Made by a program: the position numbers and the translations under genes
In this document: piece after piece, positions 1 through 6,142 of the stretch
How positions within the stretch are numbered: the stretch's first letter is position 1
How the letters are laid out: each line of letters starts with the position of its first letter
The notes under the pieces: model-generated
Database searches by the model: none
Told to the model about the DNA's origin: nothing
What the model saw: the letters and a program-made list of their open reading frames with translations, nothing else
NCBI GenBank assembly: GCA_003552425.1
Contig: PUMC01000106.1
Location: 1 to 7,709, forward strand
Origin: Candidatus Acetothermia bacterium
Lineage (GTDB): Bacteria > Bipolaricaulota > Bipolaricaulia > Bipolaricaulales > Bipolaricaulaceae
DNA length: 7,709 nucleotides
Reading direction: 5' to 3'

Positions 1-2391
1 CTTGTGGAGGGTATGGCGATTGCCGGCTATGCAATCGGTGCCAAGCGCGGGTACGTATACGTGAGAGCGGAATACCCCATAGCCATCAGCAGGTTGAGGC
101 TGGCGATCGACCGCGCACGGGAAACTGGACTCCTGGGCGAGGGTATCCTGGGGAGCGACTTCAGCTTCGACCTAGAGATACGGCTTGGCGCTGGTGCGTT
201 CGTGTGCGGCGAGGAAACGGCATTGCTGCACTCGGTGATGGGCAAGCGCGGTGAACCTAGGCCTCGGCCACCGTTCCCCACAACCTCGGGCCTATGGGGA
301 AAGCCGACCGTCATCAACAACGTGGAAACACTGGCCAACATCCCGGCCATCCTGAGGAACGGCTGGGAATGGTTTGCACGTACGGGCTCGGAGAAGAGTA
401 AGGGCACGAAGGTATTCGCCTTGGCAGGGAAGGTCAACAACAATGGCCTGATCGAGGTACCCATTGGAACGCCACTCGGTGAGATCATCTTCGATATCGG
501 CGGGGGGATACCCAAGGGCAGGAAGTTCAAGGCAGCGCAGACAGGTGGTCCATCAGGCGGCTGCATCCCAAGAGACCATCTGAACACCCCGATCGACTAC
601 GAGTCGCTTGCCGAACTGGGTAGCATCATGGGGTCGGGCGGGTTGATCGTCCTGGACGAGGACACGTGCATGGTCGACCTCGCGAAGTTCTTCCTTGAGT
701 TCGTGCAAGAGGAGTCATGCGGCAAGTGCGTGCCCTGCCGGGTTGGTACGGAGCGGATGCTGGAGATACTGGAACGGATAACGCTTGGCCGTGGCGAGGA
801 AGGCGATATCGAGAAGCTTGAGGCACTTGCACGTGCGATCAACGAATCTGCACTCTGTGGTCTCGGCCAGACCGCCCCCAACCCCGTGCTGAGCACCATC
901 AAGTACTTCCGCGAGGAGTATGAGGCCCACATCAAGGACAAGCGTTGCCCGGCCTCGGTATGCGCAGCACTGTTCCGTTCTCCTTGCCAGAACACCTGTC
1001 CGACAGGGATCGATGTTCCTCTCTATATCGATCTCGTCAGAGAGGCCAGGTTCGCGGATGCCTACGAACTGATACGCAGGGACAACCCCTTCCCCTCTAT
1101 ATGTGGACGCGTGTGCCATCACCCGTGCGAGGGAAGGTGTAGGCGCGAGCAGATCGATCAAGCTGTTGCCATCCGCGCGCTTAAGCGAGCTGCCGGTGAC
1201 TTCGCCTTTGCTCAGCAGGGCGGGCCTACGGCTGCCCCCCCTGCGGTCGAGCTGGGGAAGGCGGTCGCAGTGATTGGAGCAGGCCCGGCGGGCCTGTCCG
1301 CTGCGCACTTCCTGCGCAAGAAGGGGTACAAAGTCACCGTGTTCGAGAAGCTTCCCATGGCGGGTGGCATGATGGTCATGGGCATACCGGAATACCGCCT
1401 GCCCAGGGATGTGATCAAGGCTGAGATCGGCGCGATTGAGGACCTGGGCGTGGAGATCAAGACGGGTGTGGAGATCGGCAAGGACCTAACCATAGAGGAA
1501 CTCCGCGACCAGGGTTACGAAGCGGTGTTCATCGGAGTGGGCGCTTGGACGGATCACAACCTGGGAATCCCGGGAGAGGAACTTGAGGGCGTGGTCTCTG
1601 GAGTCGACTTCCTGCGTGATCTGCACCTGGAGCGTCCACTCGACGTGAAGGGCAAGCGCGTGGTGGTGATTGGCGGGGGTAACGTCGCCGTCGATGCTGC
1701 GCGTTCCGCCCTCCGCCTGGGCGCGGCGGAAACCACCATACTGTACCGCAGACGGAATGAGGACATGCCCGCACTGCGCTCTGAGATAGAGGACGCAGTG
1801 GAAGAGGGCGTAGACGTGATGTGTCTGGTCGTGCCCACCCGTGTGGTTGGCAGCGCCGGCAAGGTGAGCGCCGTTGAGTGCGTGAGACTGGGACTGGGGG
1901 AATTTGACGCCAGCGGAAGGCGCCGCCCCATACCCGAGGAAGGTTCGCACGTCGGCGTCGAGGCCGACATCGTGATTCGCGCGATCGGTCAGACTTCCGA
2001 CACGACTGTCCTCAAGGCATCCGACGTAGCGATGCGAAGAGGACATGCGGTGATGGCTGATGGGGCTACGCAGCAGACTTCTGTGTCGGGAATCTTCGCG
2101 GGCGGCGACTGCGTGACAGGGCCGGCAACCCTCATTGAGGCGATAGCCGCCGGAAAGAGGGCCGCTGCGGGGATCGATAGGTATCTGGGAGGCGACGGCA
2201 GGGTTGTCGATGACATGCCTGTCGAGAGAGCGATCAAGCATGAACTGGTTGAGAACCCCACGCCTCGGGTACCGGTGAGGAAACTGGATGCTGCCGAGCG
2301 AACGCGGGGCTCTGATGAGGTTGAGCTGTGCTACGCGTTGGAGCAGGCGATGGAAGAGGCGAGGCGATGTCTGCGTTGCGACGTCGATTGA
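1..2391 (+). CDS. NuoF/HydB-GltD fusion flavoprotein, likely subunit of an electron-bifurcating NAD(P)H oxidoreductase (5' truncated)
   Basis: The reading frame is open from base 1 (a Leu codon precedes the GTG at 4), and the protein begins inside the NuoF fold, so the true start is upstream. Numbering from the GTG, residues 1-300 match the 51-kDa NuoF/HydB module. It shows the nucleotide/FMN-site segment [14 protein letters not shown] near 63-75, [16 protein letters not shown] at 99-114, an SLBB-like region, and the SCGKCVPCR cluster motif (C239, C242, C245) with C285 as fourth ligand. Instead of HydB's usual ferredoxin-like tail, residues 315-400 form the GltD/NfnB N-terminal cluster domain, with C315, C320, C328, C332, C367, C371, C375 and C379 available for two [4Fe-4S] clusters. 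An FAD motif GAGPAG (425-430), an NAD(P) motif [11 protein letters not shown] (557-567) followed by YRRR, and the FAD-closing segment GIFAGGDC (697-703) complete the GltD part. The protein ends in RCLRCDVD. Known relatives are the Sporomusa-type transhydrogenase StnABC and Bfu-family enzymes, where these modules move electrons between NADH, NADPH and ferredoxin. The bifurcating role is inference; a NuoE-like partner would be expected upstream. Confidence 0.9.
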   Translation, partial: LVEGMAIAGYAIGAKRGYVYVRAEYPIAISRLRLAIDRARETGLLGEGILGSDFSFDLEIRLGAGAFVCGEETALLHSVMGKRGEPRPRPPFPTTSGLWGKPTVINNVETLANIPAILRNGWEWFARTGSEKSKGTKVFALAGKVNNNGLIEVPIGTPLGEIIFDIGGGIPKGRKFKAAQTGGPSGGCIPRDHLNTPIDYESLAELGSIMGSGGLIVLDEDTCMVDLAKFFLEFVQEESCGKCVPCRVGTERMLEILERITLGRGEEGDIEKLEALARAINESALCGLGQTAPNPVLSTIKYFREEYEAHIKDKRCPASVCAALFRSPCQNTCPTGIDVPLYIDLVREARFADAYELIRRDNPFPSICGRVCHHPCEGRCRREQIDQAVAIRALKRAAGDFAFAQQGGPTAAPPAVELGKAVAVIGAGPAGLSAAHFLRKKGYKVTVFEKLPMAGGMMVMGIPEYRLPRDVIKAEIGAIEDLGVEIKTGVEIGKDLTIEELRDQGYEAVFIGVGAWTDHNLGIPGEELEGVVSGVDFLRDLHLERPLDVKGKRVVVIGGGNVAVDAARSALRLGAAETTILYRRRNEDMPALRSEIEDAVEEGVDVMCLVVPTRVVGSAGKVSAVECVRLGLGEFDASGRRRPIPEEGSHVGVEADIVIRAIGQTSDTTVLKASDVAMRRGHAVMADGATQQTSVSGIFAGGDCVTGPATLIEAIAAGKRAAAGIDRYLGGDGRVVDDMPVERAIKHELVENPTPRVPVRKLDAAERTRGSDEVELCYALEQAMEEARRCLRCDVD

Positions 2392-2490
2392 GGTTCCACC
2401 GGTTGATCGTGATGCTCTGTGCTCCTTTGGCACACCGGACGATCCATCGGGCGAGCGCCTGTGGGTGCCGATACGCAACGGGATCGCTTA

Positions 2491-2539
2491 GGGAGGAAGG
2501 CTGTTGAGGAAACGAATGGGTAAGCGTGGTGTGGAATGA
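2491..2539 (+). promoter_or_regulatory. Shine-Dalgarno plus 11-codon leader reading frame, stop overlapping the ribonuclease start (ATGA)
   Basis: A strong Shine-Dalgarno (GGGAGGAAGG, 2491-2500) sits 7 bases before a TTG at 2504, counted from its GGAGG core. That TTG opens a short frame encoding (M)RKRMGKRGVE, which stops at TGA 2537-2539. The stop overlaps the ATG of the ribonuclease (2536-2538) as ATGA. An internal ATG at 2516, with GAGGA just upstream, lies in the same frame. The ribonuclease ATG itself has only a poor Shine-Dalgarno. The arrangement is what translational coupling through a leader peptide would look like. The peptide is basic and not recognised, so it could be incidental. 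Confidence 0.4.
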
Positions 2540-3867
2540 AGCTCACGTTCGCGGGCGCCGCGGAGATGGTGACGGGATCCTGCTTTCATGTAGAGGATGG
2601 TGGGCACAGTGTGCTGCTTGACTGCGGTCTGTTTCAGGGTTTGCCGGACGTGGAGCAGCGTAACTTCGAGCGCTTCCCGTTTGATCCACGTGCTGTGGAG
2701 TGGGTGCTCCTGTCCCATGCGCATCTTGACCACCTAGGGTTGATCCCACGTCTTGTGCGTGAAGGCTTCAAGGGAAGGATCGCTTGCACCGTTCCCACCC
2801 AGGAGATCGCGCGGATTATGCTGATGGACGCCGCCAAGGTGCAGGAGGAAGACGAAAACGGCCCGTTGTACACAGCTGAGGACGCTCTTCAAGCGCTGGA
2901 TCGCTTCCAGATAGCCGCCGAGTACGGTGAAGCCGTGCCCCTGGGGAATGGCATGGAAGTGGTGTTCCACGATGCAGGGCACATTCTGGGCGCGGCCTTT
3001 GTCGAACTGCGCACGGGAAACGGGACCGTCGTGTTTTCCGCTGACCTTGGCAACCGGGGAAAGCCTCTTGTCGAGGACCCTAGCTATCCTCCCAAGGCGG
3101 ACGTGCTGCTGTTGGAGTCCACCTACGGGGATCGAACGCATCGGCCAATCGAGGAGTCGGTGGAGGCACTGCAACAGGCGGTTCTGGAGACGTTCGCGGC
3201 CGGGGGGAACGTGATCATCCCGTCGTTTGCCCTCGAGCGAACGCAAGAAGTCCTGTACATCCTGTTCACGCTGTGGCGGGAGGGTGAGATCCCCCGGTGC
3301 CGCATCTTCCTCGATTCCCCGCTCGCCACTGCGGCCACCAAGATCTTCGACCGATTCGCTGAACGCTTTCCCGAACCGGCCCGGAAGGTGTTTCGTAAGA
3401 AGCGGAACCCGTTCGATTTCGAACTCCTCGAGTATACGCTTACCCGGCAAGCGTCCAAACGGATTCCTGCGGACGATGGGAAGTGCATCATCATCGCTGG
3501 ATCGGGGATGTGTACCGGAGGACGCGTGCTCCACCATCTCCGCAAGAACCTTCCACGACAGGAATCCACCGTCGTGTTCGTCGGGTACCAGGCGGTGGGC
3601 ACGCTGGGTCGCGAGATCTCGGAGGGGGCGCTCAAGGTCAACGTGATGGGCTCGATCGTTCCTGTCCGTTCGCGCATTTGGAAGATCGACGGACTGTCTG
3701 CACACGCGGACCAGCCCATCTTGGTCGACTGGGCGCTGAATGCGGATCCGGAGCATGTGTTCCTCGTTCATGGTGAAGATGCTGGTCTGGCCACCCTGGC
3801 GAAGCACTTGACGGATCACGATCTGCGCACGCACATCCCCCGATGGCAAGAGACCGTAACGCTGTAA
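2536..3867 (+). CDS. Metallo-beta-lactamase/beta-CASP ribonuclease (TTHA0252/CPSF73-like)
   Basis: This 443-residue protein is a zinc-dependent RNA endo/exonuclease of the beta-CASP family, related to Thermus TTHA0252 (about 430 residues) and eukaryotic CPSF73; it acts in the cytoplasm on RNA. All expected metal and catalytic motifs are visible: D29 in LLDCG, HAHLDH at 61-66 (H61, H63, D65, H66), H149 in DAGHILGA, D170 in SADLGNRG, E194 in LLESTYGD (motif A), H390 in SAHADQ (motif B) and H412 in VHGED (motif C). Between them lies the beta-CASP insert, including AGSGMCTGGRVLHHL near 321-335. There is no KH domain or long extension, so it is the short bacterial type, not RNase J. The start is set by the family's conserved N-terminus (MKLTFxGAAxxVTGS). 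The end overlaps the following kinase gene by 25 bases. The RNA substrate cannot be told from the sequence. Confidence 0.92.
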   Translation: MKLTFAGAAEMVTGSCFHVEDGGHSVLLDCGLFQGLPDVEQRNFERFPFDPRAVEWVLLSHAHLDHLGLIPRLVREGFKGRIACTVPTQEIARIMLMDAAKVQEEDENGPLYTAEDALQALDRFQIAAEYGEAVPLGNGMEVVFHDAGHILGAAFVELRTGNGTVVFSADLGNRGKPLVEDPSYPPKADVLLLESTYGDRTHRPIEESVEALQQAVLETFAAGGNVIIPSFALERTQEVLYILFTLWREGEIPRCRIFLDSPLATAATKIFDRFAERFPEPARKVFRKKRNPFDFELLEYTLTRQASKRIPADDGKCIIIAGSGMCTGGRVLHHLRKNLPRQESTVVFVGYQAVGTLGREISEGALKVNVMGSIVPVRSRIWKIDGLSAHADQPILVDWALNADPEHVFLVHGEDAGLATLAKHLTDHDLRTHIPRWQETVTL

Positions 3868-4793
3868 GGCTGGCTGTCTGGGCCAGTTTGGGGATTGAGC
3901 TTGCAGTGCACGTGGCGTCGATTCCACGCGGAGGGGTGCGGGCCCAAGGACAGGGCTTCCACCAGCAGCCAGGCGGTCACGGGCACGTTCAGGCGGTTGC
4001 CGGAGCCCGCTTGGGTGCATCTGTGGAGCTTCTGGGCATGGTCGGCGACGATCCGTTTGGACGCCAGCTGCTGGCAGACGCACGGATGGCGGGTGTGTCC
4101 ACGGCTCAGGTGGGCCTGTGCCCGGATCAGCCTACCGGTCTTGCGGTCAACTTGGTCTGCGCCAATGACAGTGCGGAAGTTGCCTATGTTCCCGGTGCGA
4201 ACGGGACGCCCGACGCGGTCTATGCGCAGCGCGTTGCTCATGAAGTGGCTGCGATGGACGTCCTCCTGGTTCGGTTTGACGTCCCCGAGACTGCCGTGCG
4301 TGCCTTGCTGTGCGCGCTTCCGGAACGACGACCTCTGGTGTTGTTGGATCCTGACATCGCTGAGGTAGGCTCTTCAGGTTTTCCCTGGGAGCGGGTCGAC
4401 TTCCTCACCACTCGGCTGGACCATGTGCGGGCCGGGGAGACCGGCGACGTGTCGCCGTCTGCGCAGTCCGTTGCTCGGGCTTGTGCAAGGCTCCGCGCAT
4501 TGGGACTTCGACACGTCGTTGTCAGGGCTGGTGCCTCCGGCGCCTACCTCGTCGAGCCCGACGGTGTGACCCACTTCCCCGGGTACCCCGCGCGTGTGGT
4601 CGATCCTAACGGCGCGGGGGACGTGTTCAACGCCGCACTGGGCTGCATGCTCGGCGAGGGACGGGGCCCCTATGCCGCGATCGACTACGCAAACGCAGCT
4701 GCCGCCATCGCCGTCGGACGAGCGGGGGCTGTGGCCTCAGCACCCGCCCAACAGGAAGTCGTGTCCTTCCTGGCACGCTTCCCGGCTCGCTAG
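3843..4793 (+). CDS. Divergent PfkB/ribokinase-family kinase
   Basis: This 316-residue protein has the length and fold signature of the PfkB sugar/nucleoside kinase family, which transfers phosphate from ATP to a small hydroxyl substrate. N-terminal beta strand one (RLAVWASLGIEL, 9-20) is followed by the glycine-rich substrate loop PGGHGHVQAVAGARLGA (43-59), LLGMVGDDPFGRQLL (63-77), LVLLDPDIAEV (165-175) and the C-terminal signature VDPNGAGD (253-260), where D260 is the expected catalytic base next to the GAG anion hole. Several usual family residues differ: GSxNxD reads ASLGIE, GGKGANQ reads GGHGHVQ, and the NxxE Mg/phosphate motif seems absent around TTRLDHVRAGE (189-200). Substrate is therefore unknown, and it need not be ribose. 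The ATG at 3843 has no Shine-Dalgarno and lies 25 bases inside the ribonuclease gene, suggesting coupled translation. An internal TTG at 3888 would cut into beta strand one, so I prefer 3843. Confidence 0.82.
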   Translation: MARDRNAVRLAVWASLGIELAVHVASIPRGGVRAQGQGFHQQPGGHGHVQAVAGARLGASVELLGMVGDDPFGRQLLADARMAGVSTAQVGLCPDQPTGLAVNLVCANDSAEVAYVPGANGTPDAVYAQRVAHEVAAMDVLLVRFDVPETAVRALLCALPERRPLVLLDPDIAEVGSSGFPWERVDFLTTRLDHVRAGETGDVSPSAQSVARACARLRALGLRHVVVRAGASGAYLVEPDGVTHFPGYPARVVDPNGAGDVFNAALGCMLGEGRGPYAAIDYANAAAAIAVGRAGAVASAPAQQEVVSFLARFPAR

Positions 4794-4864
4794 TCGGTCC
4801 GACGTGCCCGGCTGGGTGTGCGCGGTGCGATCCGGGGACGCTCGGAGACGGATCATCCCGGGAT
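4793..4864. terminator. Cluster of inverted repeats between convergent genes, possible weak bidirectional terminator
   Basis: The 75-base gap between the convergent kinase and TatT-like genes is full of dyads. GTCGG-T-CCGAC (4793-4803) begins on the last base of the kinase stop codon. GATCCG (4829-4834) pairs with CGGATC (4849-4854) over a 14-base loop. ATCCCGGGAT (4855-4864) is a perfect palindrome. None is followed by a T-tract on either strand, so this is not a classical intrinsic terminator. Position and strand symmetry are the main arguments. Confidence 0.3.
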
Positions 4865-4868
4865 CAGC

Positions 4869-5786
4869 CTACTGTTCCTCGATCTCCTCGAGAAGTGCCG
4901 CCGCCCGCTCTTGGACGAGGGTGTTGTACAGTGTGTACGTGTCCTTGATGGGTGCCTCGAGGATATCGGTGAGTATCCGCCGGGCATCGTCCAGCTTGTC
5001 GACTTTGACAAGGTAGAAATCGACGAACATGTAGCGGTTTTCAAGGTATTCCTCCACCGCAGGGTCTGCGGGACCATGGGGACAGAGGTCCGGTTCATCC
5101 ACCACGTGGCACAGGTACTCGCCTGCCCGCGGCAGGTTCTGGCTGTAGCGCACGAGCGGTAGCGACGGGAGTCCCGACCACAACGCGCCGAGAGAACGGT
5201 AGACGCCGTAGGAGACGTACGAAGGATCGCGTTCAAGAATGCGGAGCAGCAACGCCTCAGCCTTTGCGGGAACCCCGCCGAGCGCGGCACCCAAGGGATC
5301 GAACTCGGCAGCTCTGAGCCAGTTTGCGCTTGCCCAGTAGAGGGCCGGCACGTCGTCGACCGTTGCGGCTGCGGCGGCAAAGTCACGTTCTCGGGCGACG
5401 AATTCGGGATCCATCCGCAGGCTCTTCAGGCCCCAGTGTTTTCCCCTAAGGTAAGTATCCCTTGCTGCACGACTGCCCTCATTGAGAAACACGTCGGCCA
5501 GCGTGTAGTAGCATTGGGACAACTTGTTCACGATGCCCTTGAGTTCGGGCTCAACGGGAAACTGCGTCACGGCGCGCTCGTTGAGTTCGTCGAGCGCGGG
5601 CGTTACGCCGAGCGCGTCGCGGAAGGCATCGATGGCTGCCTCCAGCAGTGCACGGCCCTCCTCGTCGTACGTAACCGCCACATGGTCGTCGGGGAGCAAG
5701 GCGAGCGCATCATCGACGCTCATCCCCAGCATCCCCATCGGCAACGCGCACAGGATAACCATCAGGACCAGCAAGCTCCTCAGCAC
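4869..5786 (-). CDS. Secreted TatT-like (TRAP transporter T-component family) helical-repeat protein
   Basis: The 305-residue product starts with a Sec-type signal peptide: one Arg, then a hydrophobic run to about residue 20, with likely cleavage near GMLG-MS. No proper lipobox is seen, because the Cys in VILCAL is preceded by Leu. The mature part is all-helical and TPR-like. Features typical of the TatT (Tp0956-like) family are PALYWASANWLRA near 147-159 (family: ALYWxAxxLG), the repeat-like LERDPSYVSYGVYRSLGALW near 184-203, and a last helix NTLVQERAAALLEEIEEQ. In known systems TatT is a periplasmic partner of the TRAP solute-binding protein; no TRAP genes are visible here. Three GTG codons compete for the start (5795, 5792, 5786). 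The GGAGGT at 5799-5794 overlaps the first and is 8 bases from the third, so 5786 is chosen; starting at 5795 would add three residues. It is convergent with the kinase and divergent from the ferredoxin. Confidence 0.6.
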   Translation of the reverse strand: MLRSLLVLMVILCALPMGMLGMSVDDALALLPDDHVAVTYDEEGRALLEAAIDAFRDALGVTPALDELNERAVTQFPVEPELKGIVNKLSQCYYTLADVFLNEGSRAARDTYLRGKHWGLKSLRMDPEFVARERDFAAAAATVDDVPALYWASANWLRAAEFDPLGAALGGVPAKAEALLLRILERDPSYVSYGVYRSLGALWSGLPSLPLVRYSQNLPRAGEYLCHVVDEPDLCPHGPADPAVEEYLENRYMFVDFYLVKVDKLDDARRILTDILEAPIKDTYTLYNTLVQERAAALLEEIEEQ

Positions 5787-5793
5787 ACACACC

Positions 5794-5799
5794 ACCTCC
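5794..5799 (-). promoter_or_regulatory. Shine-Dalgarno GGAGGT deciding the start of the TatT-like gene
   Basis: Read on the minus strand, CGGAGGTGGTGTGTGTGCTG contains GGAGGT directly before a run of GTG codons. Only the GTG at 5786 has normal spacing (8 bases after GGAGG). The GTG codons at 5795 and 5792 overlap or abut the site and are unlikely starts. Confidence 0.65.
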
Positions 5800-5814
5800 G
5801 TCTGGGATCCTACG

Positions 5815-5844
5815 ACTATAAGGTCTGTTGCGCGTCACCGTCAA
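5815..5844 (-). promoter_or_regulatory. Sigma-70-type promoter for the TatT-like gene
   Basis: On the minus strand TTGACG (5844-5839, five of six matches to TTGACA) is followed after 18 bases by TATAGT (5820-5815, five of six matches to TATAAT). Transcription would begin near 5808, leaving a 5' leader of about 20 bases that contains the GGAGGT. No equally good promoter is visible for the divergent ferredoxin. A plus-strand TATAAG (5817-5822) overlaps the same -10 but has no -35 at the right distance. Confidence 0.6.
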
Positions 5845-5898
5845 TCGTGGCGCGGAAAGGGCGAGGATGGTAAGCTTGTTCCATCACGGACTGACCTT

Positions 5899-5905
5899 AG
5901 GAGGT
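5899..5905 (+). promoter_or_regulatory. Shine-Dalgarno AGGAGGT of the ferredoxin gene
   Basis: AGGAGGT lies 3 bases before the ATG at 5909 (4 bases counting from AGGAGG). It fixes the ferredoxin start at 5909 and argues against the longer reading from a TTG at 5828. Confidence 0.8.
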
Positions 5906-5908
5906 GCC

Positions 5909-6088
5909 ATGGCTGTCAAAGTCGATACGGACCTGTGTACCGGGTGCGGGTTGTGTGTGCAGATCTGTCCGGACGTGTTTGAGCTGGGAGATGATGGTTA
6001 CGCGCACGTGATTGCCGGGGCCGATGCTTCGGCGGATTGCGTCGATGAATCCGTCGATCAGTGCCCTGTTGGGGCCATCAGCCGTTAG
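5909..6088 (+). CDS. Single [4Fe-4S] ferredoxin, Thermotoga type with extra disulfide cysteines
   Basis: The 59-residue protein is a small cytoplasmic electron carrier, almost the same length as the Thermotoga maritima ferredoxin (60). Residues C10, C13, C16 (CTGCGLC) and C52 (CP) would bind the cluster. C20 and C44 occupy the positions that form a disulfide in the T. maritima protein. The stretch CPDVFELGDDG is also nearly the same as in that protein. The ATG at 5909 has a strong Shine-Dalgarno; the frame upstream to 5828 adds a basic stretch not found in the family. Such ferredoxins donate or accept electrons at low potential, for example for pyruvate:ferredoxin oxidoreductase, hydrogenases or bifurcating flavoproteins such as the one at the start of this window. 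That pairing is inference. A strong hairpin begins 6 bases after the stop. Confidence 0.95.
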   Translation: MAVKVDTDLCTGCGLCVQICPDVFELGDDGYAHVIAGADASADCVDESVDQCPVGAISR

Positions 6089-6094
6089 GAGGAT

Positions 6095-6128
6095 GGAGAG
6101 GGCCGGGCCCCGAGGGCCCGGCCTCTCC
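6095..6128 (+). terminator. Very stable GC-rich hairpin after the ferredoxin gene
   Basis: The arm GGAGAGGGCCGGGCCC (6095-6110) pairs with GGGCCCGGCCTCTCC (6114-6128). This gives about 15 base pairs, nearly all G-C, with one bulged G and a CGA loop. It begins 6 bases after the ferredoxin stop and ends 14 bases before the patatin ATG. No T-tract follows, so it may act as an attenuator, an mRNA-end stabiliser or a processing barrier rather than a textbook intrinsic terminator. Confidence 0.55.
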
Positions 6129-6142
6129 TGAGCGCCGCACCC

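Noticed and set aside
2403..2431. TTGATC followed at 17 bases by TTTGGC as a promoter for the ribonuclease
   Set aside because: The -10 match is too poor to support a promoter.
1486..2478. Minus-strand open frame (330 codons) opposite the GltD part of the fusion gene
   Set aside because: The plus strand encodes intact FAD and NAD(P) motifs; the opposite product is low-complexity and has no recognisable domain.
2288..2491. Plus-strand 67-codon frame spanning the fusion gene's end and the gap after it
   Set aside because: Half overlaps the fusion gene out of frame, no Shine-Dalgarno precedes its start, and the product is not recognisable. The gap itself shows no convincing gene or terminator.
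2734..4083. Long minus-strand open frame (449 codons) opposite the ribonuclease and kinase genes
   Set aside because: It is a shadow caused by G+C-rich codon use. The plus strand carries full beta-CASP and PfkB motifs, and the minus-strand product, rich in Arg, Pro and Gln, resembles no family.
5828..5908. 27-codon N-terminal extension of the ferredoxin from a TTG at 5828
   Set aside because: A strong Shine-Dalgarno precedes the ATG at 5909, the 59-residue length matches the family, and the extension overlaps the divergent gene's promoter.
6093..6131. Small frame encoding MERAGPRGPGLS across the hairpin
   Set aside because: It is an open frame within a palindrome, and the AGGAGG directly abuts its ATG with no spacing; better explained as RNA structure.
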